A DNA stretch of 64,000 nt from Mannheimia granulomatis (GCF_011455695.1 NZ_CP015030.1:1736001-1800000), one strand, 5' to 3'; numbered from the stretch's first letter, positions 20,925 through 31,615 are shown. Made by a program: numbers and translations. The notes: a model not told the origin generated them from the sequence alone.

Positions 20925-23039
20925 TTATTTACGGGTCGCTTTCACTACACCGCTTACGCCGCCAAGCTTGCGTAAAATAGCATCGAAATGCGTTTTATCC
21001 AGTACGGAAATCTGAATTCTCACCTGATAAACATTGCCATCTCTTGCCTCACTGCTAATACTGCCGATATTGCTGTTCATTTTAGCAAGAGTTGAGGTAA
21101 TGCCGGCAAGAACCCCAGGCTCATTAATGATATCCAGCACGATTTCCGCCTCAAACTTAATTGCATTCTCTTTTGCCACTTCCCACACAACCGGCAAATA
21201 CTGACTTTGATTTGTTGCATAATCTTTTACATTTGAGCAATGTGTATTGTGCACAACCAAACCTTTACCTGAACTAACATAGGCGATAATCTCATCACCC
21301 GGTACAGGTAAACAACATTTCGCAAAGCTAATTAAGCGATTTTCCACCCCTTCAATTGCCAGTGGTTGATTGTTTTGCGGATCACCGTCGGTATCAATTA
21401 ACAAAGGTTCGCCTAATAGACGCTGTGCAATGACGTTGCTCATTTGGTTACCTAAACCAATTTCTGCCAATAAATCCTCGAAAGTCGGCAAGCGTAGTTC
21501 ATCTAATACTGTTTGAATAACCTCTGGTTTTAAATCATCCAAAGAGCGTAAATTCATTGCTCGTATTAACTGGCGGCGACCCAATGCGATGGCTTCATCA
21601 TGTTGCTGATTCTTCAATGCTTGACGAATCTTAGCTCTTGCCTTACCACTTACGACAAAATTAAGCCAAGAAGCATTTGGGCGTTTACCTTGTTCGGTAA
21701 TAATCTCAATAGTTTGCCCTGTGCGAAGCGGTTCTGAAAGCGGGTATGGATTACGATCGACAATCGCCGCTACACAGCGATCCCCAATTCCTGAGTGAAC
21801 CGCATAAGCAAAATCAATTGCAGTAGCATTTGCCGGTAACTCAACAATACGTCCTTTTGGTGTGAATACATAAATATCATCAGAGAATAGATCTGACTTC
21901 ACACTTTCAATAAACTCTACGGAGTTACCTGCACTATTTTGTAACTCCACAATACTTTGCAACCATTGCTGTGCTTTAACTTGCACGGTAGTGTTATGAT
22001 GTGCCTCGCCTTCTTTATAACGCCAGTGTGCGGCCACCCCCATATCCGCCATTTTATCCATATCTTCAGTACGAATTTGCACCTCAACAGGTACACCGTG
22101 TGGGCCAATCATCGACGTATGCAATGACTGATAGCCGTTCGGTTTCGGTACAGCGATATAATCTTTCACCCGTTTTGGGCGTGGCTTATAAAGGGCGTGC
22201 ATTTGCCCTAAAACACGGTAGCAGTTATCAATATTCCCTACCACTACTCGGAAAGCATAAATATCTAAAATTGAATGGAAATGCTGATCTTTCTGCCGCA
22301 TTTTTTGATAAATCGAATAGAGATGCTTTTCACGCCCATAAACACGAGCCTCAATGCTCACGTCTTCTAAACGCTCTTTAATTTCATCGGAAATGCGCTG
22401 AATCAATTCTTTACGATGACCTCTGGCATTAGCAATTGCCATTTTTAATACGCGATAACGCTGTGGATGCATTGCCTCAAATCCGAGATCTTCTAATTCA
22501 TTTTTAATATGTTCAATCCCTAAACGGTGAGCAAGCGGGCTATAAATTTCCAAAGTTTCTTTAGCAATACGGCGGCGTTTATCCGGGCGCAATGCTCCTA
22601 AGGTACGCATATTATGTGTACGGTCGGCAAGTTTGATTAATACTACACGAATATCTTTGGTCATCGCCAAAATCATTTTACGAAAGTTAGCAACCTCAGC
22701 TTCTTGGCGGGTGCGGAACTTCAATTTATCTAACTTAGAGACTCCTTGCACGATATCTGCCACACTCTGACCAAATTCTGCTGCAAGTTCTTCTTCTGTA
22801 TAAGGCGTATCTTCAATCACATCATGCAATAATGCGGCAATCACTGCTTCATGATCTAATTTCATCTCAGCAATAATCGACGCTACCGCAACCGGGTGCG
22901 TAATATAAGGCTCACCACTTGAGCGTGTTTGTCCTTCATGTGCATCACGGGCAATCACATAAGCTCGTTTTACACGTTCAATTTGCTCAGGCGGTAAGTA
23001 GCCCTGAATAATTCGATCTAAAGGTTCAAAAAGATACAC
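20925..23039 (-). CDS. spoT: Bifunctional (p)ppGpp synthetase/hydrolase SpoT
   Basis: Controls the alarmone (p)ppGpp by hydrolysis and weak synthesis. 704 aa from GTG 23039 (VYLFEPLDRIIQ), matching the E. coli length (702) and N-terminus, with TTGAGG placed upstream. Domains in order: HD hydrolase (HPVAVASI..., LLHDVIEDT, KLADRTHNMRTL), synthetase (GREKHLYSIYQKM, DIYAFRVVV, KPNGYQSLHTS), TGS, helical, a Cys-containing domain (FAKCCLPVPGDE) and a C-terminal ACT domain. A frame 11 codons longer exists but is unlikely. It lies downstream of rpoZ, as in E. coli. Confidence 0.97.
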   Translation of the reverse strand: MYLFEPLDRIIQGYLPPEQIERVKRAYVIARDAHEGQTRSSGEPYITHPVAVASIIAEMKLDHEAVIAALLHDVIEDTPYTEEELAAEFGQSVADIVQGVSKLDKLKFRTRQEAEVANFRKMILAMTKDIRVVLIKLADRTHNMRTLGALRPDKRRRIAKETLEIYSPLAHRLGIEHIKNELEDLGFEAMHPQRYRVLKMAIANARGHRKELIQRISDEIKERLEDVSIEARVYGREKHLYSIYQKMRQKDQHFHSILDIYAFRVVVGNIDNCYRVLGQMHALYKPRPKRVKDYIAVPKPNGYQSLHTSMIGPHGVPVEVQIRTEDMDKMADMGVAAHWRYKEGEAHHNTTVQVKAQQWLQSIVELQNSAGNSVEFIESVKSDLFSDDIYVFTPKGRIVELPANATAIDFAYAVHSGIGDRCVAAIVDRNPYPLSEPLRTGQTIEIITEQGKRPNASWLNFVVSGKARAKIRQALKNQQHDEAIALGRRQLIRAMNLRSLDDLKPEVIQTVLDELRLPTFEDLLAEIGLGNQMSNVIAQRLLGEPLLIDTDGDPQNNQPLAIEGVENRLISFAKCCLPVPGDEIIAYVSSGKGLVVHNTHCSNVKDYATNQSQYLPVVWEVAKENAIKFEAEIVLDIINEPGVLAGITSTLAKMNSNIGSISSEARDGNVYQVRIQISVLDKTHFDAILRKLGGVSGVVKATRK

Positions 23040-23147
23040 GGTATACCTCAATACAGAAACAAAAATGGACAATGAATTTGCAAATTTTTAGGAAAATCCT
23101 ACCGCTTGCAGACCCAATTGTCCATTCTCTATAAATTAAAAAATCAA

Positions 23148-23426
23148 TTACTCATTCGTCATTTCGGTTAAAAATGAAATCGCTTCTTGCTCAGCGGCTT
23201 CTTGCTGAATAGAATCATGATTTTCAAGTTGGTCCATGATAGCAGTTGTAATTAAACCTTCTTCAATCTCACGCAATGCAATCACAGTTGGTTTATCATT
23301 TTCTTCAGGCACAAGTGGCTCACGTGTGTGAAGTTGTAATTGTCTTGCACGACGTGCGGCGATTAAGATTAAATCGAAACGGTTGCCAATTTTCTCTGCT
23401 GCTTCTTGTACGGTTACACGAGCCAT
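23148..23426 (-). CDS. rpoZ: RNA polymerase omega subunit
   Basis: A 92-aa protein starting [20 protein letters not shown], diagnostic of omega, which aids assembly of RNA polymerase and forms part of the ppGpp site. It is first in the rpoZ-spoT operon. The acidic C-terminal tail is normal. TTTGGAGT provides the ribosome binding site. Confidence 0.97.
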   Translation of the reverse strand: MARVTVQEAAEKIGNRFDLILIAARRARQLQLHTREPLVPEENDKPTVIALREIEEGLITTAIMDQLENHDSIQQEAAEQEAISFLTEMTNE

Positions 23427-23476
23427 AGTTTACTCCAAAGATATATACGTTTTTTTATTTATAAAAAAGATTGCAG

Positions 23477-23505
23477 ATTATACAGAAATTAAGCAAATTC
23501 CGCAA
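23477..23505 (-). promoter_or_regulatory. Sigma70 promoter of rpoZ-spoT
   Basis: On the minus strand, TTGCGG (23505-23500), a 17-bp spacer and consensus TATAAT (23482-23477), about 50 bp upstream of the rpoZ start. The -35 box is embedded in a small hairpin (CCGCAA/TTGCGG, 23500-23516). Confidence 0.7.
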
Positions 23506-23530
23506 TTAAGTTGCGGGGATTTGTGCAAAT

Positions 23531-24022
23531 TTATTTAGTGAATATCGAGAGTAACTCTGCTTCTACCTCTTTTCCAAATTCTCCGCGGCGAAAATCAGCG
23601 ATCAGTTCTTCAACCAATTCAGGCGCTTCCTTCATTTTTTCTTTTAGAAATTGGGGAAATTCGGAAAGCACTAATTCTGTTTTGCCATCACGAAGATCAA
23701 AAATACTTGGAATTTTTTGAACAGAAATGACCGCTTGTTGTTGCCCTTCACTTTCAAAATATTGGCGTTCTTGGCTCTGTTTTTGGGAAATATATTTCAC
23801 CTTAATATTCGGATTCAGCTTTGCCATTCGTTGAAAATATGCCACCACTTCCACACAATCCGGGCAATGCGGCTCCGCCAGAATCAAGTAATCACCTTGC
23901 ACTGCCAACGCTTTTAATTTGTCCTCGGTTCGTGGCTCAAGTTTGACATCAACATAAACCTCAAGTTGATTTTCTCGATCCTCATCGCTGTTAAATTCTA
24001 AATATTCGTAAAAATGTGCCAT
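23531..24022 (-). CDS. Thioredoxin-fold protein with CPDC motif
   Basis: A 163-residue cytoplasmic protein. A beta strand (DYLILAE) leads to the redox-type motif HCPDC at residues 52-56, then a helix, and later VQKIPSIFDLRDG contains the cis-Pro expected of the thioredoxin fold. There is no signal peptide, so it acts in the cytoplasm. I recognise the fold but not a specific function. It starts 9 bp after scrR and may be co-transcribed with the sucrose genes, although nothing suggests a role in sugar use. Confidence 0.8.
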   Translation of the reverse strand: MAHFYEYLEFNSDEDRENQLEVYVDVKLEPRTEDKLKALAVQGDYLILAEPHCPDCVEVVAYFQRMAKLNPNIKVKYISQKQSQERQYFESEGQQQAVISVQKIPSIFDLRDGKTELVLSEFPQFLKEKMKEAPELVEELIADFRRGEFGKEVEAELLSIFTK

Positions 24023-24031
24023 AACTTTCCT

Positions 24032-25048
24032 TTAAATTGATTTTCGCCATAAAATTTCACAATCTACCTTCACACTTTCTACTTTTTTACCGGCTAATTT
24101 TTGTTGAATCAATAAAAAGGCATGCTGTGCAATTTTGTCATGATCTTGCTGGATAGAATGAATGTGAAACGGTAGTGCATTTAATAGATGATGATCATCA
24201 AAAGTTGCTAAATGTAACTCTTGGGTAATTAATTTATCTATCTGTTTATGTTCGGTTAAATAACGCATCCCCCCTTCTAGTAGAGTAAAAGATGCTGTAA
24301 AAACTGCTTCCGGTAATCTGCCTAGTTTTTCAACCATTTGTGCAAACATTTGATAACCAGACTCAGGCTGGTAATCTTTATGCAAAATCCAATTTTCTTC
24401 TATCGCCAGATGAGATTGAGCTAATCCCTCAAGAAAACCTTTGAGGCGGTTTTGACTAGGAGAAAGTGATAGTTGCCCACCTAAATAAAAAAACTCTTTA
24501 GGTTGATAAGCTCTTACAATATTTTCAACCAACATACTGATACTCTCCGTATCATTGCTGGTAATAGAAGGGATATTAAGCTCCGAGATATAGCGGTCTA
24601 AGTGCAACATAGGTGCATATTGCACCACATTGTGGTAGTAAGTCGGGTCGTTATGAGTAGGAGCAGTTAGTAACACATCCACCCGTCTATCCAATAACTG
24701 CTCTATCGCTTTTTTCTCTTGCTCCGGATTATCATCCGAGCAAGCAATTACAAGCTGCAGCCCGTTATCACGACATAAACGTTCTAAAGATTTCGCAGTT
24801 AAAGCAAAGCCATAGTTGGTAAAATCAGGAATGACCAGCCCGATAACATTGGTCTGCTTCGCTTGTAAAGCTTTGGCATAGACGTTGGCTCGATAGCCGT
24901 ATTTTTTCGCAATATCCTTGACTTTCTGGCAAGTCTCGGGCTTTATTCTAAAATCATCGCCACGCCCGTTTAAAATCATGCTAGCCGTTGTTTTTGACAC
25001 TCCGCTTAATTTCGCAATATCGCTTAGCGTTAAGCGTTTTTTATTCAC
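24032..25048 (-). CDS. scrR: LacI-family repressor of sucrose genes
   Basis: A 338-aa regulator with a LacI/Cra-type N-terminal helix-turn-helix (LTLSDIAKLSGVSKTTASMI) and hinge, then a periplasmic-binding-protein-like effector domain starting NVIGLVIPDFTNYGF. It closely resembles ScrR and FruR/Cra, which sense fructose or phosphorylated fructose. It lies 39 bp after scrB in scrK-scrB-scrR. The two matching palindromes at 27494 and 34510 are its likely operators. Confidence 0.88.
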   Translation of the reverse strand: MNKKRLTLSDIAKLSGVSKTTASMILNGRGDDFRIKPETCQKVKDIAKKYGYRANVYAKALQAKQTNVIGLVIPDFTNYGFALTAKSLERLCRDNGLQLVIACSDDNPEQEKKAIEQLLDRRVDVLLTAPTHNDPTYYHNVVQYAPMLHLDRYISELNIPSITSNDTESISMLVENIVRAYQPKEFFYLGGQLSLSPSQNRLKGFLEGLAQSHLAIEENWILHKDYQPESGYQMFAQMVEKLGRLPEAVFTASFTLLEGGMRYLTEHKQIDKLITQELHLATFDDHHLLNALPFHIHSIQQDHDKIAQHAFLLIQQKLAGKKVESVKVDCEILWRKSI

Positions 25049-25087
25049 ACTTATCTCCTTCTACATCGGATGCAGTTCTGCCTCCTT

Positions 25088-26518
25088 TTATTTTACGCTA
25101 ATTGCGGCGATATTTGCTACTTTTGCCCGAACTAAACGTGAAGCTTTGACGATATTTTTACGATTGGCGATAAAAAAGCGTGAAGTAAGCACTTTTTCAC
25201 CACCATTGAGGAAAATTTCCACAATGGAGCGATCAAAGAAAATCTCAATTGCCTCTAATTTCTTTAACTTACAATGACGAACCGAGCCAAACTTTTCCAT
25301 TAATTCCGTTTGCTCACTTTGGCTGCGATCTAAACTAAATACGCCGTTTTCAAAACGCATCGTCAGTTTCTGCCCTTTGTCATTGGTAAAGAAATCTAAT
25401 ACAAGCGGTTGATTTTCCACAGAAATTTGCAAATAGGCCGTATCCAAATTCAAACTTGCAAAGTTTTCCGAAATATCGACCGCTTGTAAATCATTTAACT
25501 GTACGAGCGGCCGCTGCACTACTTTGCCATTTTTAAGAGATAACTTGCGAGGTAAAGTTAACATAGAATGCCATTGAAAACGGTCAGTCGGATAAGTTAA
25601 ATCCGGCAAGCCTACCCAGCCAAACATAATGCGATTGCTGTTTTCTACCGTTTGCGGAGCATAGAAATCAAAGCCATAGTCAAGCTCTTCGATATGCTCC
25701 GCAACCAAGCTGTTGCCCTCTAATTTACCCAGAGCATAAGTGGCGTGGTAATTATTTTGGAATTGATGACTTTCACGCAATTTCCCCTGAGGTGACCAGA
25801 CAAACAGATCTTTTTCATCAAGACGGAATAAATCGGGACATTCCCACATAAACACGTGGCTATTATCGAAATCTTGTACCGCCAACTCGCCGATTAAACG
25901 TGGCGTATCCTCCAAATTATCCATCTCATAAATCAACGCTGTACCGCTGAGATTGTCACGCTGCGCACCGAGTACAAAACGAATTTTACCATCACAGGTA
26001 ATGTAAGGTTTCGGATCACGAACGTGTTCGGTATATCCTTGCGGTGGCTGATTAATAATGCAACGTTTTTCCAACAGTTTTCCTGATTTATCAAAAATCG
26101 CAATATTTTGGTGTGGAACCCGTGCATTATCAGACTGGCGACGAGTATTGCCTGTGTAAAACGCAACAATCTTATCTTGCCATAAAATCGCCCCACCCGA
26201 ATAACAGCCGTGCGATTCAAACAGTTCATCGGGAATCAACACTTCACCTTTTTCAAAAGTTTGGAAATCTTTGGTCATAAAATGCTGCCAATGCTTCATA
26301 CCATGCAATGCGCCGTAAGGGAACCATTGAGCAAAAATATGGTATTTTTCGCCGTCAAAAATTAAACCGTTAGGATCGTTAAACAGCCCGGTTTCAGGAG
26401 CGAGGTGATAGGTTGGATAAAAATCAGAATCAGAAAGTACAGTTTGGTGAATAGCGTTTAATTCACCCTCGCTTTGGGCGTGTAGGTTTTTGTATTTACC
26501 GTTATTGAAAATGTGCAT
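25088..26518 (-). CDS. scrB: Sucrose-6-phosphate hydrolase (GH32)
   Basis: Cleaves sucrose-6-phosphate to glucose-6-phosphate and fructose. 476 aa. GH32 landmarks: HLAPETGLFNDPNGL with the nucleophile Asp, YSGGAILW, RDPKPYI (RDP motif) and MWECPDLF with the acid/base Glu. The C-terminal beta-sandwich is present. It lies 21 bp downstream of scrK. Confidence 0.95.
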   Translation of the reverse strand: MHIFNNGKYKNLHAQSEGELNAIHQTVLSDSDFYPTYHLAPETGLFNDPNGLIFDGEKYHIFAQWFPYGALHGMKHWQHFMTKDFQTFEKGEVLIPDELFESHGCYSGGAILWQDKIVAFYTGNTRRQSDNARVPHQNIAIFDKSGKLLEKRCIINQPPQGYTEHVRDPKPYITCDGKIRFVLGAQRDNLSGTALIYEMDNLEDTPRLIGELAVQDFDNSHVFMWECPDLFRLDEKDLFVWSPQGKLRESHQFQNNYHATYALGKLEGNSLVAEHIEELDYGFDFYAPQTVENSNRIMFGWVGLPDLTYPTDRFQWHSMLTLPRKLSLKNGKVVQRPLVQLNDLQAVDISENFASLNLDTAYLQISVENQPLVLDFFTNDKGQKLTMRFENGVFSLDRSQSEQTELMEKFGSVRHCKLKKLEAIEIFFDRSIVEIFLNGGEKVLTSRFFIANRKNIVKASRLVRAKVANIAAISVK

Positions 26519-26539
26519 AGGGGGTTCCTGTATGAAGAG

Positions 26540-27463
26540 TTACTCGGCTAAAAACGCCTCTAGCTGAGCCTTATTCGGTAATGCTGACATTGCACCTTTC
26601 GCTGTCGTAGCCAAAGCACCAGATGCATTGGCTTTGCGAATAACATCAACTAATACCGCCTCATTTTTCCAATCTTGAGCCTGTGCAAGACCGGCTAGCA
26701 AGCCACTGACAAAGGCATCTCCGGCACCGGTAGTATCTACAGGTTTCAACGCTTTACCGGCAACATGCTTGCTATTACCGTTTAAGTGATAAATCGCGCC
26801 ATCCTTACCTAAAGTGATGATAATTAATTTTTCCGGATATTGTTCAGTAATGTTCTGAATCGCTTGCTCAATGGTTGCAGTGTCAGTCAGTAGTGTTAAT
26901 TCTTCTTCAGAGAATTTCAGAATATCTGCCATTGCGACTACAGAATTGACCACTGTTTTCATCTCATCAGCACTTTTCCAAAGTGATTCACGTAAATTTG
27001 GATCGAAGGAAACAAATCCATTAGCATTTTTCACACGACGAATGGCTTCAATAGTGGTAGAGCGTGAGGGATTGTTGAGCAATGCAATGGAGCAACAGTG
27101 CAAAAAATCCCCCTGCTGAAATTCAGGTAAATCTTCTACTTGCAAAAATTGGTCGGCACTTGGATTTACCATAAAAGTAAAGCTACGCTCGCCATTATCT
27201 AAACCAACAACTACGGTGGATGTACGCTGCTCATTGTCTAAAATCATATTGTCGGTTGAGACCTTTTCCGAAGCTAAAACATCCCGCATAAATTGACCGA
27301 GCGGATCGTTTCCTACTCTACCAATAAAGCCTGCCTCAACGCCTAAGCGGGAAACTCCCACTGCTACATTAGCAGGAGCACCACCGGCACATTTTAAATA
27401 GTGATTTTCGCCATCCGGAATTAAATCAACAACCGCATCACCGGTTACCCAAATTTTGCTCAT
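26540..27463 (-). CDS. scrK: Fructokinase (PfkB family)
   Basis: Phosphorylates the fructose released by ScrB. 307 aa. It starts SKIWVTGDAVVDLIPDG, has the PfkB signature 1 region (GGAPANVAVGVSRLG) and signature 2 DTTGAGDAFVSGLL with the catalytic Asp. It is the first gene of scrKBR, preceded by a TATAAT box and a LacI-type operator. Confidence 0.95.
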   Translation of the reverse strand: MSKIWVTGDAVVDLIPDGENHYLKCAGGAPANVAVGVSRLGVEAGFIGRVGNDPLGQFMRDVLASEKVSTDNMILDNEQRTSTVVVGLDNGERSFTFMVNPSADQFLQVEDLPEFQQGDFLHCCSIALLNNPSRSTTIEAIRRVKNANGFVSFDPNLRESLWKSADEMKTVVNSVVAMADILKFSEEELTLLTDTATIEQAIQNITEQYPEKLIIITLGKDGAIYHLNGNSKHVAGKALKPVDTTGAGDAFVSGLLAGLAQAQDWKNEAVLVDVIRKANASGALATTAKGAMSALPNKAQLEAFLAE

Positions 27464-27493
27464 AATTTTATCTCTTTTAATTTATTTAACCAT

Positions 27494-27524
27494 TAGCTAA
27501 AACGATTTAGCTACAGCCATTATA
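27494..27524 (-). promoter_or_regulatory. scrK promoter -10 box and ScrR operator
   Basis: TAGCTAAAACGATTTAGCTA at 27494-27513 is a 20-bp CG-centred palindrome with one mismatched pair, the form of a LacI/ScrR operator. On the minus strand the TATAAT box is at 27524-27519, so the operator covers the transcription start. No good -35 box is seen. A near-identical palindrome precedes scrA at 34510-34529. Confidence 0.75.
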
Positions 27525-27610
27525 CTAACCGATTCTCCCTCTGAGTGAAATACAGATTATGACAAAAATCATTCATTTTTTTACGGATTAATTCTGCATA
27601 TTTTCCTAAT

Positions 27611-27647
27611 AAAATGACCGCTTGCATTACACAAGCGGTCATTTTTA
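27611..27647 (-). terminator. Uptake-signal terminator after miaB
   Basis: AAAATGACCGCTTG (27611-27624) and CAAGCGGTCATTTT (27632-27645) form a perfect 14-bp stem made of two inverted uptake signals. T/A tracts on both sides make it usable from either direction, here ending miaB. Confidence 0.9.
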
Positions 27648-27656
27648 GGAAATTTT

Positions 27657-29084
27657 TTACAAATTCACCACATACTTACCTACACCTAAATCATCTTCTT
27701 TACGTGTACGGGCAATAACACTTTCGGCTGATTCGACAACACGTAAGCCCATTTCTGCTTCGGTGCGAATTACCTCACCACGTAGTGAGTTAGTGTAAAC
27801 ATCGGTAATTTTCACATCTACGAATTTACCAATCATATCCGGGGTGCCGACAAAATTCACCACACGATTGGTTTCGGTTCTACCAGTAAGCTCCATTAAA
27901 TCTTTTTTCGATGGGCCCTCTACCAAAATACGCTGCTCTGTTCCTAACATCGCTCGGCTGAACTGCATAGCTTGATGGTTAATACGTTGCTGTAAACGTG
28001 CTAAACGCTCTTTTTTCTCATCATCTGAAACATCATCTGGCAAGTCTGCAGCCGGCGTACCAGGGCGAGCAGAATAAATAAAGCTAAAGCTCATATCAAA
28101 GTTAACTTGCTCAATGATTTTCATTGTCTGCTCAAAATCTTCCGCTGTTTCGCCCGGGAAGCCAACGATAAAGTCTGAGCTGATTTGAATTTCAGGTCGA
28201 ACTTCACGCAATTTACGGATAATCGCTTTATATTCCAGTGCAGTATGGTTACGTTTCATCATGGTTAAAACACGATCCGATCCACTTTGAATCGGTAAAT
28301 GTAAGAAGCTCACAAGTTCAGGCGTATCACGGTAAACTTCGATAATATCATCAGTAAATTCAATCGGATGGCTGGTGGTGTAACGTAAACGGTCAATGCC
28401 ATCAATTGCCGCGACTAAACGTAATAATTCCGCAAAGGTGCAAATACCACCATCAAAGGTTTCGCCACGATAAGCATTCACATTTTGACCGAGTAAATTC
28501 ACTTCACGTACGCCTTGAGCTGCTAATTGGGCAATTTCAAATAATACATCGTCAACCGGACGAGACACTTCTTCACCACGTGTGTAAGGTACAACACAGA
28601 ATGAGCAATATTTGTTACAGCCTTCCATAATCGACACAAAGGCAGTTGGGCCTTCAGCTTTTGGCTCTGGCAAGCGGTCAAATTTTTCGATTTCCGGGAA
28701 AGAAATATCCACGATTGAGCTTTTACCGCCACGAATTTGGTTAATCATCTCAGGCAAACGGTGCAAAGTTTGTGGTCCGAATACAATATCAACATAAGGT
28801 GCGCGATCACGAATATGCTCCCCCTCTTGAGAAGCCACACAGCCACCAACACCAATAATCAGATTAGGCTTGGTTTTCTTCCAGTTTTTCCAACGTCCCA
28901 GTTGTGAAAACACTTTTTCCTGTGCTTTTTCACGAATCGAGCAGGTGTTTAAAAGTAAAACATCTGCATCTTCCGGATTTTCAGTCAGTTCAAAACCGTG
29001 AGTAGAATTGAGGAGATCCGCCATTTTAGACGAGTCATACTCGTTCATTTGACAGCCCCAAGTGGTAATATGTAATTTAGCCAT
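27657..29084 (-). CDS. miaB: tRNA-2-methylthio-N6-isopentenyladenosine synthase MiaB
   Basis: A radical-SAM methylthiotransferase modifying A37 of tRNAs that read UNN codons. 475 aa (E. coli 474). The N-terminal UPF0004 domain holds three cluster Cys ([27 protein letters not shown]). The radical SAM motif is [15 protein letters not shown], followed by a C-terminal TRAM domain. It is a single gene, with a CRP-like site upstream at 29177-29198. Confidence 0.97.
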   Translation of the reverse strand: MAKLHITTWGCQMNEYDSSKMADLLNSTHGFELTENPEDADVLLLNTCSIREKAQEKVFSQLGRWKNWKKTKPNLIIGVGGCVASQEGEHIRDRAPYVDIVFGPQTLHRLPEMINQIRGGKSSIVDISFPEIEKFDRLPEPKAEGPTAFVSIMEGCNKYCSFCVVPYTRGEEVSRPVDDVLFEIAQLAAQGVREVNLLGQNVNAYRGETFDGGICTFAELLRLVAAIDGIDRLRYTTSHPIEFTDDIIEVYRDTPELVSFLHLPIQSGSDRVLTMMKRNHTALEYKAIIRKLREVRPEIQISSDFIVGFPGETAEDFEQTMKIIEQVNFDMSFSFIYSARPGTPAADLPDDVSDDEKKERLARLQQRINHQAMQFSRAMLGTEQRILVEGPSKKDLMELTGRTETNRVVNFVGTPDMIGKFVDVKITDVYTNSLRGEVIRTEAEMGLRVVESAESVIARTRKEDDLGVGKYVVNL

Positions 29085-29176
29085 AGTCTTAAAAATAATA
29101 AATATATCAATAAATTAGAAAAGAAAAGCGTAAAGCAATTTACTATTTTAAATTAAAACATAAACTCTTTACGCAA

Positions 29177-29198
29177 AATTGTGAGGTATTTTACATTG
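29177..29198 (-). promoter_or_regulatory. CRP-like site upstream of miaB
   Basis: TGTGA (29180-29184), six bases, TTACA (29191-29195): nine of ten core positions match the CRP consensus TGTGA-N6-TCACA. It lies about 100 bp before the miaB start and downstream of the crr terminator. A short inverted repeat GCGTAAAG/CTTTACGC (29128-29135, 29167-29174) lies between it and miaB. Function is inferred. Confidence 0.4.
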
Positions 29199-29261
29199 TT
29201 GCCTATTTTTTATCTAGAAATAATCTTCATAAATCTGATATTACTTAAAAAGGATACAAAC

Positions 29262-29294
29262 AAAAAAGCCACGATATTGAATATCGTGGCTTAA
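29262..29294 (-). terminator. Terminator of crr
   Basis: AAGCCACGATAT (29266-29277) and ATATCGTGGCTT (29281-29292) form a 12-bp perfect stem. Read on the minus strand it is followed by TTTTGTTTG. Confidence 0.9.
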
Positions 29295-29309
29295 CTCTAT
29301 AGCCTTTTA

Positions 29310-29810
29310 TTACTTAGTCAATGTTAACACAACACTTTCGCCTGCAACAACTTGACCGTTGTTCTTAGCCAGGTTGGTAATTTCATCCATATTAGAAATT
29401 ACGATTGGTGTTAATACAGATTTTGCTTTACCTTCAAGCAATTCTAAATCAAATTTAATGACCGGGTCACCCACTTTTACTGTTTGACCTTCTTGAGCAA
29501 CACGAGAGAAGCCTTCACCTTTTAATTCAACTGTATCAATACCGAAGTGTACAAATAATTCTACGCCATCTTCTGATTCAATTGAGAATGCGTGGTTTGT
29601 TTCAAAAATCTTACCAATAGTACCATTTACAGGTGCAACAATAGTATCACCTGAAGGACGAATGGCTACACCATCACCTACGATTTTTTCAGAAAAAACC
29701 ACATCAGGCACATCTTCAATATTTACAATTTCACCGCTTAATGGTGAATAAATTTGAATGTTTTTACCTGCTTTTTGCTTTGAGCCAAATAATTTATCAA
29801 ATAAACCCAT
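29310..29810 (-). CDS. crr: PTS glucose-specific EIIA component
   Basis: EIIA-Glc (166 aa) passes phosphate from HPr to EIIB domains and regulates adenylate cyclase and non-PTS permeases. The phosphorylated His lies in [11 protein letters not shown] and its partner His in NHAFSIES. It is third in ptsH-ptsI-crr. The sucrose EIIBC at 34569 lacks an EIIA domain, so this protein is its likely donor. Confidence 0.97.
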   Translation of the reverse strand: MGLFDKLFGSKQKAGKNIQIYSPLSGEIVNIEDVPDVVFSEKIVGDGVAIRPSGDTIVAPVNGTIGKIFETNHAFSIESEDGVELFVHFGIDTVELKGEGFSRVAQEGQTVKVGDPVIKFDLELLEGKAKSVLTPIVISNMDEITNLAKNNGQVVAGESVVLTLTK

Positions 29811-29893
29811 CTTAAAATCTCCTCAGATATTAGATACAGAATCCCCATATATTTTATACGAGAATTCCGCTTTTGTATGCTAAATAATTAAAA

Positions 29894-31615
29894 TTAGTTT
29901 AATTTTTGATAAAAATCGTTTACTAAACGCTCAATATCTGCTGAGGTCGGTTGAGCTAACGCCTCGTCGGCTAATGCCTTAGCATCAGCAAAATTAATCG
30001 AACGAATCAATTTTTTCACATGAGGGACAGAAATACCGCTCATACTAAACTCGTCTAAACCCATACCAAGTAATAATGCTGTTGCACGCACATCACCTGC
30101 TAACTCACCACACATACCAGTCCATTTGCCCTCAGCATGTGAAGCGTCGATAACTTGTTTGATTAAATTTAATACTGATGGGCTTAACGGATTATATAAG
30201 TGAGCAATAATTTCATTACCACGATCAACCGCTAAAGTGTACTGAGTTAAATCATTTGTGCCGATACTAAAGAAATCAACCTCTTTTGCTAGATGACGCG
30301 CATTCACTGCAGCAGATGGTGTTTCTACCATAATACCGAGTTTCAGATCTTCATCAAAAGCATGGCCTTCAGCACGTAATTGATCTTTTAATTCCGCTAC
30401 AATTGATTTTAATAAACGAATTTCTTCAACCGAAATAATCATCGGGAACATAACGGCTAAATTACCAAACGCAGAAGCACGTAATACCGCACGCAATTGT
30501 GTATCTAGAATTTCACGACGAGTGAAACCGATACGCACCGCACGCCAACCTAAGAACGGGTTCATTTCTTTTGGTAAATCCAAGTATGGTAACTCTTTAT
30601 CACCACCGATATCCATCGTACGAAGAATCACTAAATTATTACCCATCGCTTCTACAATTTCTTTATAAGCTTGGAACTGTTCTTCTTCGCCGGGTAATTG
30701 AGCACGATCCATAAATAGGAATTCGGTACGGTATAAACCAACTGCTTCGCCACCATTACGCAGAACACCCTCAATATCACGGATCGTCCCGATATTACCT
30801 GCAACATCCACTTTGTGTCCGTCTAAAGTTTGCGCCGGAAGCTCTTTCAATTTGGCAAGTTCTGCTTTTTCTGCACTCAGTTTCTCTTGTAATACTTTAA
30901 ATTCAGTAATTTCTGCTTCTGAAGGGTTTAAATGCACTTCATTGTTTACTGCGTCTAAAATAAGCAGATCACCTGTTTTGACTAATGAGGTAACATTATT
31001 TGTACCAACAATTGCAGGAAGCTCTAATGAACGAGCCATAATAGAAGTGTGAGAAGTGCGGCCACCAATATCGGTTACAAAACCTAATACTTTATCTAAA
31101 TTTAATTGTGCCGTTTCGGAAGGAGTTAAATCATAAGCAACTAAAATGACTTCATCTTGAATATCGCCTAAATCAACAATGTGCATATTCAAAATATTAC
31201 GTACTAAACGATTTCCAATATCACGAATATCGCCCGCACGTTCTTTTAAATATTCATCATCAATTTCAGCCAACATTGACGCTTGCATTTCAATCACTTT
31301 ACTTGCAGCAACATCAGCGGTGACTAAGTTCTCAGCAAGGTAGCTTAAAATTTCTTCTTCAAGCTCCTCATCTTCTAAGATCATCAAATGACCTTCGAAA
31401 ATAGCCTCTTTTTCTTCACCCAACGTACGGCGTGCTTTTTCTTTAATGACAGTTAATTGAGTTGCGGCTTTTGTACGCCCTTCAAAGAATTTTGCTTTTT
31501 CAGCTTCAATTTCACTTTCGGTAATTTTACGAGTGTTAAGTACAATCGGCTCTTCTTTTAGAACTAAAGCCTTACCAAATACTGCACCTGGGGAGGCTGC
31601 GATACCTGTAATCAT
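29894..31615 (-). CDS. ptsI: PTS enzyme I
   Basis: PEP:protein phosphotransferase (573 aa) that starts the PTS relay in the cytoplasm. The active His lies in [18 protein letters not shown]. The PEP-binding barrel has the [12 protein letters not shown] and [16 protein letters not shown] signatures with the catalytic Cys in [13 protein letters not shown]. It lies 115 bp after ptsH, a gap holding a hairpin, and 83 bp before crr. Confidence 0.97.
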   Translation of the reverse strand: MITGIAASPGAVFGKALVLKEEPIVLNTRKITESEIEAEKAKFFEGRTKAATQLTVIKEKARRTLGEEKEAIFEGHLMILEDEELEEEILSYLAENLVTADVAASKVIEMQASMLAEIDDEYLKERAGDIRDIGNRLVRNILNMHIVDLGDIQDEVILVAYDLTPSETAQLNLDKVLGFVTDIGGRTSHTSIMARSLELPAIVGTNNVTSLVKTGDLLILDAVNNEVHLNPSEAEITEFKVLQEKLSAEKAELAKLKELPAQTLDGHKVDVAGNIGTIRDIEGVLRNGGEAVGLYRTEFLFMDRAQLPGEEEQFQAYKEIVEAMGNNLVILRTMDIGGDKELPYLDLPKEMNPFLGWRAVRIGFTRREILDTQLRAVLRASAFGNLAVMFPMIISVEEIRLLKSIVAELKDQLRAEGHAFDEDLKLGIMVETPSAAVNARHLAKEVDFFSIGTNDLTQYTLAVDRGNEIIAHLYNPLSPSVLNLIKQVIDASHAEGKWTGMCGELAGDVRATALLLGMGLDEFSMSGISVPHVKKLIRSINFADAKALADEALAQPTSADIERLVNDFYQKLN

